Positions 46,076-54,629 of a stretch of DNA of 64,000 bases are shown one piece after another (within the stretch, counting starts at the first letter, position 1; the number at the start of each line of letters is the position of its first letter). Position numbers and translations under genes: made by a program. Origin of the DNA: Pseudomonas thivervalensis (GTDB lineage: Bacteria > Pseudomonadota > Gammaproteobacteria > Pseudomonadales > Pseudomonadaceae); the NCBI RefSeq assembly GCF_001269655.1, contig NZ_LHVE01000016.1, positions 1-64,000 of the forward strand. The letters run 5' to 3'. The notes under the pieces are model-generated. The model was given only the letters and a program-made list of their open reading frames with translations. It ran no database searches and was not told where the DNA came from.

Positions 46076-46699
46076 ATGAATAACCCTCTGGAAAAACCCT
46101 GGATTCTCGGCCTGACCGGTGGCATCGGCAGCGGCAAGAGCGCGGCGGCCCAGCATTTTATCGATCTGGGCGTGCACGTCATCGACGCCGATCACGCCGC
46201 TCGCTGGGTGGTCGAACCCGGGCGCCCGGCGCTGGCGAACATCGCCGAGCACTTCGGCCCCGGCGTATTGCAGGCCGACGGCGCCCTGGATCGGGCGGCG
46301 CTGCGCAAGCTGATTTTCGAAAATACCGATGAACGCCGCTGGCTCGAGGCGCTGCTGCATCCGCTGATCGCCGAGGAAATCGCCCATCACCTGGCCCAGG
46401 CACAATCGTCCTACGCGATCCTGGTGTCGCCACTGCTGATCGAGTCAGGCCAGTACGCCATGACCCAGCGGGTCCTGGTGATCGATGCGCCGGAACAGCT
46501 GCAGATCGAACGTACGTTGCAGCGCGACCAGACCAGCGAGCAGCAGGTCCAGGCGATCCTCAAGGCCCAGTCCAGCCGCCAGGATCGCCTGAGCCATGCC
46601 GACGACGTGGTGGTCAACGACCGCGACCTCGCCTGGCTGCACAGCGAGGTCGAGCGCCTGCATCACTTTTACCTTACTTTGCGTGGAGGCCAATCATGA
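46076..46699 (+). CDS. coaE: Dephospho-CoA kinase
   Basis: 207 aa. Last step of coenzyme A synthesis. Walker A GGIGSGKSAAA (about 13-23), DADHAARWVVEPG (about 37-49), and HPLIAEEI with the LID arginine region QRDQTSEQQV (about 148-157). The pathway links to panBCD in the same window. Located 12 nt after pilD, a common pseudomonad and enterobacterial neighbour. Overlaps yacG by 4 nt. Confidence 0.97.
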   Translation: MNNPLEKPWILGLTGGIGSGKSAAAQHFIDLGVHVIDADHAARWVVEPGRPALANIAEHFGPGVLQADGALDRAALRKLIFENTDERRWLEALLHPLIAEEIAHHLAQAQSSYAILVSPLLIESGQYAMTQRVLVIDAPEQLQIERTLQRDQTSEQQVQAILKAQSSRQDRLSHADDVVVNDRDLAWLHSEVERLHHFYLTLRGGQS

Positions 46700-46902
46700 G
46701 CCAAACCCCAACCGTTGATTGCCCAACCTGCGGCGCCCCTGTGGAATGGAGCCCGCAGAGCAAATTCCGGCCGTTCTGTTCCGATCGCTGCAAACTGATC
46801 GACCTCGGCGCCTGGGCGTCGGAAGAACACAAGATTCCCGTGGCCCCGGACGCCGAGGATGAGTTGTTCAGCGAAGACTTCAACCCTCGCTCCCATCACT
46901 AA
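46696..46902 (+). CDS. yacG: DNA gyrase inhibitor YacG
   Basis: 68 aa. Four-cysteine zinc protein: CPTCG (Cys9, Cys12) and CSDRCK (Cys28, Cys32), with the WSPQSKFRPFCSDRCKLIDLG core. E. coli YacG binds GyrB and blocks DNA binding. Starts inside the coaE stop (ATGA), a strongly conserved pairing. Last gene of the pilBCD transcript before a REP pair. Confidence 0.97.
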   Translation: MSQTPTVDCPTCGAPVEWSPQSKFRPFCSDRCKLIDLGAWASEEHKIPVAPDAEDELFSEDFNPRSHH

Positions 46903-46919
46903 GGCCCGGTATGAATCAT

Positions 46920-47014
46920 TGTGGCGAGGGAGCTTGCTCCCGCTTGAGCGCGAAGCACTCATCGTTTTTTAGGGGCCGCTACGCGCCCCAGCGGGAGCAA
47001 GCTCCCTCGCCACG
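46920..47014. repeat. REP pair, GTGGCGAGGGAG type
   Basis: Inverted copies of GTGGCGAGGGAGCTTGCTCC plus CGC, centre containing a T-run. Lies after yacG. Confidence 0.9.
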
Positions 47015-47048
47015 GGCTCATTGTCATCTCAGGTAACGGGGTTATCCC

Positions 47049-47264
47049 CTAAGGCCGCATGAAACCGTAGTCCTGTTCGTCGTCGAGGTTTTCCGCGAGG
47101 AAACTCAACTCGTCGGCCAGGTCTTCAGCACTGCGCACTGTCTTGCTCTGCTGCACGATGGCACTGAGCAAGGCACGCAGACTCAAGCCCGGGTCGAAAC
47201 CGATCTCCATGGCGGCGTCGTGGCTACGCCTGATCTCTTGTCTCGCCCACTCATAAACACTCAT
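47049..47264 (-). CDS. Small hypothetical protein
   Basis: 71 aa from MSVYEWARQ, with AGGAG upstream; a start ten codons earlier is weaker. Soluble, acidic and helical (EDLADELSFLAENLDDEQD near the C-terminus). I do not recognise the family. It lies at the 3' side of the permease gene on the same strand, 63 nt away, and may share its transcript. Confidence 0.7.
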   Translation of the reverse strand: MSVYEWARQEIRRSHDAAMEIGFDPGLSLRALLSAIVQQSKTVRSAEDLADELSFLAENLDDEQDYGFMRP

Positions 47265-47327
47265 GGTTGTGCTCCTGGAAGTTTTCCAGAGCATGAAGGG
47301 CGTGCGACGGGGCAGCCTTGACGTGAA

Positions 47328-48014
47328 TCAAGGCTTGCCGTCATCGTTCCACGGTGCCGACAGGTAGCGCGTGCGGTTGAAGGTTTCCAGCCATTCGGGA
47401 CTGAACACCACCAACGCACTGATCACCATGCCATTGATGAACGCCTCGGGAAAGATGATCAGCCAGAGGTAGCCAATGAAGTCTTCCAGCCAGTAAGGCA
47501 TGGCGAATATACCGTCGTACCACAGCAGGCCAAGCCCCAGCAGCAGGCACGCCAACGCCGAAAGCGCGGCGGCGAGAAAACCCGAACAGAAGATGTACAC
47601 GAACAGATTGCGCGGCTGTGCGCGCTCCACCAGGATCGCGCAACACTCGGTGACGAGCACCGGCAACAGGATCAGCAGCGCGCCGTTGACCCCGACCGCC
47701 GCCATGTCCTGACGCCCCAGCAGCACCAACGCAAGCTGCGCACACAGGCCACCCAGGATCGCCAACGGCCAGTCCAGCAGCAGCGTCACGGCGGTCATGC
47801 CGATGAAATGATACGAGACACCGGTATCGAAATCCCGCCGCACCAGCCACAGCATGAACAACGCCAGCACCGTGCCGAACAACAGGTGCTGGCGACGACT
47901 GTCGGTGAACAGCTCGACCCACGGCACCCGCACCACCGCCCAGGCCAACACAGGCACATACACCAGCCAGCCGGCCGCCAGAGTCTGCGATGAAAGCAGT
48001 TCGGCACCGATCAT
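47328..48014 (-). CDS. Energy-coupling factor (CbiM-like) ABC transporter permease
   Basis: 228 aa with about seven membrane helices. The C-terminal part (PEAFINGMVISALVVFSPEWLETF, about 191-214) matches the CbiM/ECF S-component group for cobalt, nickel or vitamin uptake. The His-containing N-terminal loop that binds metal in true CbiM is not obvious. No ATPase or T component is nearby, so it is either solitary or uses components elsewhere. Substrate unknown. Confidence 0.75.
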   Translation of the reverse strand: MIGAELLSSQTLAAGWLVYVPVLAWAVVRVPWVELFTDSRRQHLLFGTVLALFMLWLVRRDFDTGVSYHFIGMTAVTLLLDWPLAILGGLCAQLALVLLGRQDMAAVGVNGALLILLPVLVTECCAILVERAQPRNLFVYIFCSGFLAAALSALACLLLGLGLLWYDGIFAMPYWLEDFIGYLWLIIFPEAFINGMVISALVVFSPEWLETFNRTRYLSAPWNDDGKP

Positions 48015-48033
48015 GGGCTACTCCGTTCGTTCG

Positions 48034-48447
48034 CTATTCAGGAGCGACACCTCCTGATTGTTGTACCAAGGCCATTGCAAACTTACCAAAGCCTACCGAC
48101 CAATCCGAATAGTCATTCTCATGCATGAAGATGAAAACGTCTTGCGGACGAACCTGGGCTTGAATGCCGAGATTGTCGACAATTCTTTTGTAGAGCTCGC
48201 GCTTCATCGCATCACTGCGGCCCCTGCGCATCGTAATCTCAATCACGATCAAATGGTCTGAACGATCCACACCGTTGAACGTACGGCTGTAGAAAAACTG
48301 CTCAGGGTCATAGTCCGTGACCAGGTTGAACAATTCATCCTCGGGCATGCCAATGCTCTCGACCAGCGCTTGGTGTATGCCATCGACAATACGCTGACGT
48401 TGCGGCTGGCTGGTGCCCTTGATGACGGAGGTACGAACGAATGGCAT
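48034..48447 (-). CDS. Tautomerase superfamily protein (MSAD-like)
   Basis: 137 aa from the ATG at 48445-48447, giving MPFVRTSV: removal of Met exposes catalytic Pro1. Duplicated beta-alpha-beta fold of the long tautomerases; RRGRSDAMKREL (about 73-84) supplies arginines where malonate semialdehyde decarboxylase-like members have theirs. The substrate is not determinable. Divergent from a LysR regulator, which probably controls it. Confidence 0.85.
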   Translation of the reverse strand: MPFVRTSVIKGTSQPQRQRIVDGIHQALVESIGMPEDELFNLVTDYDPEQFFYSRTFNGVDRSDHLIVIEITMRRGRSDAMKRELYKRIVDNLGIQAQVRPQDVFIFMHENDYSDWSVGFGKFAMALVQQSGGVAPE

Positions 48448-48497
48448 GTGAGGTGCTCTCAATTTGATTGGAAAAAAAGCTCCCCAGTCGTCGCAAC

Positions 48498-48511
48498 GTT
48501 GAATATTCGAC
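48498..48511. promoter_or_regulatory. Near-palindrome, candidate LysR operator
   Basis: GTTGAATATTCGAC, a 14-bp palindrome with one mismatched pair, including a T-N11-A pattern (48500-48512), in the 153-nt divergent spacer between the tautomerase and LysR genes. A second, spaced repeat TCCCCAG (48481-48487) / CTGGGGA (48525-48531) surrounds it. Confidence 0.55.
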
Positions 48512-48600
48512 AAACCCTGGAAAGCTGGGGAATTCTGCGAAAACCGCACAGTGCCGGATATCGATTTATGCGCCCGATGTAATTGAGTTAAAGTCACTTG

Positions 48601-49494
48601 ATGAAACGTCACCTACCGCCATTGAATGCACTTCGTACCTTCGAGGCGGCTGCCCGCCTGGGCAAAATGACCGCTGCCGCCGAGGAGCTGTTCGTCACCC
48701 CTGGTGCTGTCAGCCGCCAGGTACGCCAGTTGGAGCTGAGCCTTGGCGTGGACCTGTTCGAAGGCCCAAAGAACAAACCCCAGCTCACCCCTGCCGGAAA
48801 AGAACTCCTGCCAGCGTTGACGGCCGCGCTGGATCGGATCGAGGCCGCGGTGGGCAGGGTCCGAGACACGGCGACAGGCACCCTGGACGTGTCCTGCTTC
48901 AGCACGTTCACGGTCAAATGGCTGATTCCCCGTCTTTTCGACTTCAACACGACTTACCCGCAAATCAAGATCCGCTTGAGTTCACCGGTCCATGGGACCG
49001 ATCCGGGCCGGGACCGCTATGACGTGATGATCACGGCAGAACAGGACGTCGTGGATGAACGCGAAAACACCGTTCTGTTGTTTCCCGAACGATTGGGCAT
49101 CGTTTTGGCGCCTTCCTTATCCGCGCGTATCCAATTGACTGACTTGAGCTCGATTTTCCGCCATCCCCTCCTGCACACTAAAACCCGTCCGGATGCCTGG
49201 ACGAGTTGGGGCGATGCGATGGGACACCCGACCAGCGCGCCGGCCGGGCTGGAATACGAACATTATTACTTTACGTTGGAGGCGGCGATTGCCGGCCTGG
49301 GGATTTGCGTCGCCCCATGGCACCTGGTGGCCGATGACATTCGCCTGGGTCGCCTGATTGCACCGTTCGGATTTCAGCCAAGCCACTACACCTATATCGC
49401 GAAGCGCAGCGCGCAACACAGCAAGAAACTGGATCTGTTCTGCGCCTGGTTGGCGCACCAGGCTGAACAGGATGGCCTGCTGGGCCCTGCCTGA
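48601..49494 (+). CDS. LysR family transcriptional regulator (GcvA-like)
   Basis: 297 aa from the ATG at 48601 (a TTG one codon earlier is less likely). N-terminal winged HTH (PPLNALRTFEAAARLGKMTA, VTPGAVSRQVRQLE, about 5-52) and a LysR substrate-binding domain (about 95-290). The opening LNALRTFEAAAR and the TFTVKWLIPRLFDF stretch fit the GcvA/AmpR-like branch. Probably senses the tautomerase substrate or product. Followed by a REP pair. Confidence 0.92.
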   Translation: MKRHLPPLNALRTFEAAARLGKMTAAAEELFVTPGAVSRQVRQLELSLGVDLFEGPKNKPQLTPAGKELLPALTAALDRIEAAVGRVRDTATGTLDVSCFSTFTVKWLIPRLFDFNTTYPQIKIRLSSPVHGTDPGRDRYDVMITAEQDVVDERENTVLLFPERLGIVLAPSLSARIQLTDLSSIFRHPLLHTKTRPDAWTSWGDAMGHPTSAPAGLEYEHYYFTLEAAIAGLGICVAPWHLVADDIRLGRLIAPFGFQPSHYTYIAKRSAQHSKKLDLFCAWLAHQAEQDGLLGPA

Positions 49495-49502
49495 GGCTCA
49501 TC

Positions 49503-49594
49503 CTGTGGGAGCGGGCTTGCTCGCGAAGGCGGCATTACAGTCAACGATGATGTTGAATGTGCTGTCCTCTTCGCGAGCAAGCCCGCTCCCACAA
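49503..49594. repeat. REP pair, GTGGGAGCGGGC variant
   Basis: Inverted copies of GTGGGAGCGGGCTTGCTCGC plus GAA, a subtype with GGGC instead of GAGC and a GAAGGC flank. Confidence 0.9.
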
Positions 49595-49712
49595 TGGGGC
49601 CTGCGGTGTACATGAGTTTTGTGGCAACAGCATCACCTGCCTGAGCGAAAATTTCGCCCCATCACAACAGCTTTATTTTTTTTGATCACATTTGAACGCT
49701 AAGCTTGGGCAC

Positions 49713-50339
49713 ATGGATGATTCCGATTACTTACGCCTGCTGACCATCGCGGCCGAGCAAGCCAACGCCTTTCTCTCCAATGCCCGCAAATGGGAGCGTG
49801 AGCGTTGGGTCTGCCAGCGTCTGCTGCAAGGGCTGAACGTGCCTTATCGCGCTGACGAGTTTGCCCCGGCCGGCGAGCCGCCGGACGTGCTGTTTCGCGA
49901 TGCCAATTTCGAGGTGTTTTTCGTGCTCGACGAGGGCCGCCGCCTCAATGACGAATGGCGCGATGAACTGCAACGCCGTCGCAGCGCCTTCTCCCTGAGC
50001 CAACTGGTGCGTCGCGAAGCCAAGCCCCGGCGGATTCCGGCCAATGAATTCCTGATGCGCCTGGCCCCGACCCTGCGCAAGAAAGCCCACAACTACACCG
50101 AGCGCGGCATGGACCTGGGGGACCTGGACATCATCGCCTTTGCCAGCCTCAAGCGCGAAGTGCTGGACCTCAACAGCCACTTCCCCCCGCCGACTGAATA
50201 CCTGCGCCAGGGCTGGCGCTCGCTGTCGCTGGTGGGTCCGACGTTCGCCCGGGTGCTGTTCGCCCATCCCGATGCACCGGATTTCCTGCGGGGCAACCTG
50301 GGCCGCAGCATCGTCTTCGATGTCGGGATCAGCCTGTGA
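49713..50339 (+). CDS. DUF1780 protein
   Basis: 208 aa from MDDSDYLRL (the frame is open 7 codons earlier). Soluble, Arg-rich alpha/beta protein; the segment PPDVLFRDANFEVFFVLDEGRRLNDEW (about 48-74) resembles restriction-endonuclease-like folds reported for this family, but I cannot confirm activity. Found in most pseudomonads. Overlaps the MOSC gene by 4 nt (GTGA). Confidence 0.85.
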   Translation: MDDSDYLRLLTIAAEQANAFLSNARKWERERWVCQRLLQGLNVPYRADEFAPAGEPPDVLFRDANFEVFFVLDEGRRLNDEWRDELQRRRSAFSLSQLVRREAKPRRIPANEFLMRLAPTLRKKAHNYTERGMDLGDLDIIAFASLKREVLDLNSHFPPPTEYLRQGWRSLSLVGPTFARVLFAHPDAPDFLRGNLGRSIVFDVGISL

Positions 50340-50863
50340 GCCCTCTACAGGAACTGATCGCCGCCGTGCCGCAGCAGGGCTGTGTACGCTGGATTGGCGT
50401 GCGCCCCCAGGGCCATGCGCCGATGATCGAACTGGACGCCGTTGAGGCCCGCCTGGAAGCCGGACTGACCGGCGACCATGCCCGCCCCGGTGTGCGCAAT
50501 GCGCGGCAGGTGACACTGATCCAATGGGAACACCTGGCCGTGATCGGCTCGCTGATGGGCCGCCCCGAGAACCAACCGCTGCGCCCCCAAGAGCTTCGAC
50601 GCAACATTGTGGTCAGCGGGATCAATCTGTTCAGCCTCAAGGGCCGGCGCTTTCGCATCGGCCAAGCCGTCTTTGAAACCACCGGCTGGTGCCAGCCCTG
50701 CACCCGATTGGAGCGAAACCTCGGTGAAGGTACGTTCCAGGCCGTACGCGGCCATGGCGGAATCACCGCCCGGGTGTTAAAAAGTGGAATCATTCGCCTG
50801 GACGACAGCCTGATCGTCGAACCCGTTCCGGCGAGCGGCTACGCTGCTTTCAATGCCGGCTAG
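50336..50863 (+). CDS. MOSC domain protein
   Basis: 175 aa from a GTG overlapping the DUF1780 stop. MOSC (molybdenum cofactor sulfurase C-terminal) domain; the conserved cysteine lies in TTGWCQPCTRLE (about 116-127), and RPQELRRNIVVSGINL (about 83-98) matches the cofactor-binding core. Such proteins bind Moco or serve detoxifying molybdoenzymes. Coupled to the DUF1780 gene. Confidence 0.9.
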   Translation: MSPLQELIAAVPQQGCVRWIGVRPQGHAPMIELDAVEARLEAGLTGDHARPGVRNARQVTLIQWEHLAVIGSLMGRPENQPLRPQELRRNIVVSGINLFSLKGRRFRIGQAVFETTGWCQPCTRLERNLGEGTFQAVRGHGGITARVLKSGIIRLDDSLIVEPVPASGYAAFNAG

Positions 50864-50915
50864 CCGGACGCTGTAACGTCTTCACACTCCGCAACGTCTA
50901 CCTGACGAGGCCTTT

Positions 50916-51089
50916 ATGACCAGTCGCCTGAACCCAGATGACCAGAAGCATGTCGAAGAGTACCTGCAACTGTCCCAGCACCGAGTCGAGCGCCGGCCTT
51001 TCCGGCCGTGGATGCTCCTGGTGGTGGTACTGGCCATCACGATTGGCCTGGGCCTGTTGAGCCGACTGATCAGTTACCTGACGCTATGA
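50916..51089 (+). CDS. DUF3094 small membrane protein
   Basis: 57 aa (MTSRLNPDDQ start). A charged N-terminus (DDQKHVEEYLQLSQHRVERR), then one membrane helix (about 32-51, MLLVVVLAITIGLGLLSRL). Typical of the pseudomonad DUF3094 family found just before the NDH-2 gene. GACGAGG upstream acts as ribosome site. Role unknown; partnership with Ndh at the membrane is a guess from position. Confidence 0.85.
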   Translation: MTSRLNPDDQKHVEEYLQLSQHRVERRPFRPWMLLVVVLAITIGLGLLSRLISYLTL

Positions 51090-51149
51090 GTTGCATGGCA
51101 CTCGCGCGGGTAACAGCACCGAATTCCTTTAGCCTTGCGAGATATCCCC

Positions 51150-52448
51150 ATGACTCATCGTATTGTCATCGTTGGCGGCGGCGCCGGCGGCCTGGAGTTG
51201 GCTACCCGTCTGGGTAAGACTCTGGGCAAGCGCGGCACGGCCAGCGTGATGCTGGTCGACGCGAACCTGACCCACATCTGGAAACCCCTGCTGCATGAAG
51301 TGGCTGCCGGCTCCCTGAACTCTTCCGAAGACGAACTCAACTACGTTGCCCAGGCAAAATGGAACCACTTCGAGTTCCAGCTCGGGCGCATGAGCGGCCT
51401 GGATCGGGAGAACAAGCGAATCCAATTGGCCGCCACCTATGACGAGGCGGGCGTCGAGCTGTTGCCGGCCCGGGAACTGGGCTACGACACGCTGGTGATC
51501 GCGGTTGGCAGTACCACCAACGATTTCGGCACCGAAGGCGCGGCGCAGCACTGCCTGTTCCTCGACACCCGCAAGCAGGCCGAGCGCTTCCATCAGCAAC
51601 TGCTCCACCACTACCTGCGGGCCCACGCCGGGCAGACCGACATCGTCGAGCGCATCAGCGTCGCCATCGTCGGCGCCGGTGCGACCGGGGTCGAGCTGGC
51701 GGCCGAGCTGCACAATGCCGCCCACGAACTGCACGCCTACGGCCTGGACCGGATCAAACCGGAGAACATGCACATCACCCTGATCGAGGCCGGCCCACGG
51801 GTCTTGCCAGCGCTGCCAGAGCGTATCGGCGGACCGGTGCACAAGACCCTGGAAAAACTCGGGGTCAACGTCATGACCAACGCCGCCGTCAGCCAGGTGA
51901 CCGCCGACAGCCTGATTACCGCCGATGGCAAAGTGATCGACGCAAGCCTGAAAGTCTGGGCCGCCGGGATTCGCGCACCTGAATTCCTCAAGGACATCGA
52001 TGGGCTGGAAACCAACCGGATCAATCAACTGCAAGTGCTGCCGACGCTACAGACCACCCGCGACGAGAACATCTTCGCCTTCGGCGACTGCGCCGCCTGC
52101 CCGCAACCCGGCAGCGATCGCAACGTTCCACCCCGCGCCCAGGCCGCGCACCAGCAGGCCTCGCTGCTGGCCAAGTCCCTGAAGCTGCGGATCGAAGGCA
52201 AGGCTTTGCCTGAATACAAATACACCGACTACGGCTCGCTGATCTCGCTGTCACGCTTCTCGGCGGTGGGCAACCTGATGGGCAACCTGACCGGCAGCGT
52301 GATGCTCGAAGGCTGGTTGGCGCGGATGTTCTATGTGTCGCTGTACCGCATGCACCAGATGGCACTGTACGGCATGTTCCGCACGGCCATGCTGATGCTG
52401 GGCAGCAAGATCGGACGCGGGACCGAGCCTCGGCTGAAGTTGCATTGA
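51150..52448 (+). CDS. ndh: Type II NADH:quinone oxidoreductase
   Basis: 432 aa from MTHRIVIVGGG (an upstream in-frame ATG is less likely). FAD site GGGAGGLELATRLG (about 8-21), NADH site VAIVGAGATGVELAAEL (about 172-188) and second FAD site FAFGDCAACPQ (about 309-319). A C-terminal amphipathic part (LARMFYVSLYRMHQMALYG) docks to the membrane. It feeds electrons from NADH to ubiquinone without pumping protons. Confidence 0.96.
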   Translation: MTHRIVIVGGGAGGLELATRLGKTLGKRGTASVMLVDANLTHIWKPLLHEVAAGSLNSSEDELNYVAQAKWNHFEFQLGRMSGLDRENKRIQLAATYDEAGVELLPARELGYDTLVIAVGSTTNDFGTEGAAQHCLFLDTRKQAERFHQQLLHHYLRAHAGQTDIVERISVAIVGAGATGVELAAELHNAAHELHAYGLDRIKPENMHITLIEAGPRVLPALPERIGGPVHKTLEKLGVNVMTNAAVSQVTADSLITADGKVIDASLKVWAAGIRAPEFLKDIDGLETNRINQLQVLPTLQTTRDENIFAFGDCAACPQPGSDRNVPPRAQAAHQQASLLAKSLKLRIEGKALPEYKYTDYGSLISLSRFSAVGNLMGNLTGSVMLEGWLARMFYVSLYRMHQMALYGMFRTAMLMLGSKIGRGTEPRLKLH

Positions 52449-52476
52449 GGCAGCAGCACTGAGTTTGAATGGTCCA

Positions 52477-52550
52477 CCGCCTTCGCGAGCAGGCTCGCTC
52501 CCACAGTTGATCGAGGTCATCCTGTGGGAGCGAGCCTGCTCGCGAAGACG
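52477..52550. repeat. REP pair, inverse arrangement
   Basis: GCGAGCAGGCTCGCTCCCAC, then a short centre and GTGGGAGCGAGCCTGCTCGC: tail to tail with only about 15 nt between copies. Between ndh and the chemotaxis receptor. Confidence 0.9.
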
Positions 52551-52604
52551 CCAGTGCAGTCAAAAATTATCTAAAAGATAAAACTCAATCTGCGCAACCA
52601 CCGA

Positions 52605-54230
52605 TCAAACCTGAAACCGCTGCACCATCGTGCGCAGCGAATTCGCCAGTTGTGACAGCTCATGGCTGGAGGCACTGGTCTGGTCCGCGCCGGAAGCCGA
52701 GCGCACGGACAAATCACGAATGTTCACCAGGTTGCGATCCACCTCGCGGGCGACTTGCGCCTGCTCTTCGGCGGCGCTGGCGATCACCAGATTGCGTTCA
52801 TGGATTTCGCTGACCGACGCCGTGATGGTCTGCAGTGCTTCCCCTGCCCGCTCCGCCATGGCCAGGGTGCTGGCGGCGCGACTGGAGCTGGCCTGCATGG
52901 AGTCGAGTGCCTGGGTGGCACCGCTGCGCATGCCTTGGACCATTTGCTCGATTTCCTGGGTCGATTGCTGCGTGCGATAAGCCAGCGCCCGGACCTCATC
53001 GGCCACCACCGCAAACCCACGTCCGCTCTCCCCCGCCCGGGCCGCCTCAATGGCCGCGTTGAGGGCCAGCAGGTTGGTCTGCTCGGCGATGGCGCGGATC
53101 ACGTCCAGCACCTTGCCGATGTCCTGCGACTGGTTGGCCAGCGATTGCACCAGGCCGCCGGTCACTTGCACATCGCTGGCAAGAGCGCCGATGGCCTCGA
53201 CCGTGTCGCTGACCCGCTGCTGGCCCAAGGACGCCGATTCACTGGACTGACGCGTGGCATCGGAGGTGGAAACCGCGTTGCGCGCCACTTCTTCCACGGC
53301 AGTGGTCATCTCGGTGACGGCAGTGGCGGCCTGTTCGATTTCATTGTTCTGTTGCTGCAGGCTTTGAGTGCTGTCGAGGGTGACTGCGTTCAGTTCGTCA
53401 GCCGCGGTGGCCAGTTGCGCGGCTGAGCCACTGATGCCCTGCAATGTCTCACGCAGATTCTGTTGCATGGCCGCCAACGCCTTGAGCAAGCGGCTCACTT
53501 CGTCGTTGCCATGGGTCTCGATTGGCCGGGTCAGGTCACCCCGGGCGACACTCTCCGCAGCATCCAGCGCCTCGCCCAAGGGCTTGACGATGCTGCGCGT
53601 GAGCAACATGGCCAGGGCCACCGTGGCCAGGGCGGCAAGCACAATGAACAGGCTGACGATCATGCGGGAATTGGCGTAGTGCTCCTGGGACTTCTGGCTC
53701 TCGATGGACACCTGCTTGGAAAACAACTCGGCCAGATCGTTGAGCTGCTTGCCGGAACCGTCCACCACGGTCTTCATGTCCACCAGCAGCAACTTGATCA
53801 GTTCGTCCCGACGCCCCTGTTCCGCCAGAGTGAAGGATTGCGCGATACCGGTACGGTACGCAGCGAAGGTCTGCTTGAACTGGTCGTAAAGGACCTTGCC
53901 TTCAGGCGTCACGACGAGTTTTTCGTAGGCGGCGATTTTTTCGCCCAACTCTTTATCGCGCGTGTCCATTTGTCCGCGGTACACCGGGATGTTCTTCGGG
54001 TCCTGGTCCAGGGCCATGCGCAAGGAAATGGTGCGGATCCGCAGCATCCATTCGCGGATCTCATCCCCTCCGCGAATGCTGGGCAGCCATTGGGTTTCCA
54101 CGGCCACTTCACTGTCACGAATGCTCGACATCTGCCCCAGCGCAAACACCCCGAGCAACGCCACCAGCACGGCGATCAAGGCAAAACCCAACGCGGCACG
54201 GGGGGCGATATTCAACTGACGAAGAAACAT
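52605..54230 (-). CDS. Methyl-accepting chemotaxis protein
   Basis: 541 aa from MFLRQLNIA; earlier in-frame codons are not conserved. Helix 1 (about 12-32), a periplasmic four-helix-bundle ligand domain (about 33-190), helix 2 (about 192-211), HAMP (212-265) and a long coiled-coil signalling domain with the hairpin tip around IAEQTNLLALNAAIEAARAG (about 378-397). Ligand unknown. Monocistronic; the ligand domain is of the 4HB type seen in Tar-like receptors. Confidence 0.95.
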   Translation of the reverse strand: MFLRQLNIAPRAALGFALIAVLVALLGVFALGQMSSIRDSEVAVETQWLPSIRGGDEIREWMLRIRTISLRMALDQDPKNIPVYRGQMDTRDKELGEKIAAYEKLVVTPEGKVLYDQFKQTFAAYRTGIAQSFTLAEQGRRDELIKLLLVDMKTVVDGSGKQLNDLAELFSKQVSIESQKSQEHYANSRMIVSLFIVLAALATVALAMLLTRSIVKPLGEALDAAESVARGDLTRPIETHGNDEVSRLLKALAAMQQNLRETLQGISGSAAQLATAADELNAVTLDSTQSLQQQNNEIEQAATAVTEMTTAVEEVARNAVSTSDATRQSSESASLGQQRVSDTVEAIGALASDVQVTGGLVQSLANQSQDIGKVLDVIRAIAEQTNLLALNAAIEAARAGESGRGFAVVADEVRALAYRTQQSTQEIEQMVQGMRSGATQALDSMQASSSRAASTLAMAERAGEALQTITASVSEIHERNLVIASAAEEQAQVAREVDRNLVNIRDLSVRSASGADQTSASSHELSQLANSLRTMVQRFQV

Positions 54231-54336
54231 AACGGGGTGCCTTTTTTTATTGTTGGCCTGAGATGGGGCCATGCCCCTGTCGGAGGGTTATCGGCAGGTT
54301 GTACGACGACTTAAGTCAGTCCGCTTTATCACAGGC

Positions 54337-54374
54337 AAAAAAAATCCCCGTATCTTTCGATACGAGGATTTTTA
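54337..54374 (-). terminator. Terminator of the tRNA operon
   Basis: Minus strand: 12-bp stem AATCCTCGTATC / GATACGGGGATT with a GAAA loop and a T-run of eight, four nt after the last tRNA. Confidence 0.9.
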
Positions 54375-54377
54375 ATA

Positions 54378-54454
54378 TGGTCGGGGTAAGGGGATTCGAA
54401 CTCCTGACATCCTGCTCCCAAAGCAGGCGCGCTACCGGACTGCGCTATACCCCG
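54378..54454 (-). tRNA. tRNA-Pro(UGG), distal copy
   Basis: 77 nt with CCA encoded. Acceptor CGGGGTA pairs with TACCCCG; anticodon loop TTTGGGA gives TGG; T-loop TTCGAAT. Identical to the copy at 54630-54706. It is the last gene of the operon and lies behind an intrinsic terminator. Confidence 0.97.
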
Positions 54455-54488
54455 GTAAAAAAAAGGCGACCTTTGCAAGTCGCCTTCC
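54455..54488 (-). terminator. Terminator inside the tRNA operon
   Basis: Minus strand: AAGGCGAC / GTCGCCTT stem (GGCGAC 54465-54470 with GTCGCC 54479-54484), 8-nt loop, then eight T residues (54457-54464). It lies between tRNA-Lys and the distal tRNA-Pro. Confidence 0.85.
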
Positions 54489-54548
54489 TCGATCAGCGCT
54501 TTTGGCCTCTGATCTTAAGATTCGATTCCAGCGAGCTGGTTTCAAAAA

Positions 54549-54624
54549 TGGTGGGTCGTGTGGGATTCGAACCTACGACCAATTGGTTAAAAGCCAACTG
54601 CTCTACCAACTGAGCTAACGACCC
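54549..54624 (-). tRNA. tRNA-Lys(UUU)
   Basis: 76 nt with CCA encoded. Acceptor GGGTCGT / ACGACCC, D-loop AGCTCAGTTGGTAGAGC, anticodon loop CTTTTAA giving TTT, T-arm GTAGGTTCGAATCCCAC-type. Third in the operon. Confidence 0.97.
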
Positions 54625-54629
54625 AAATA

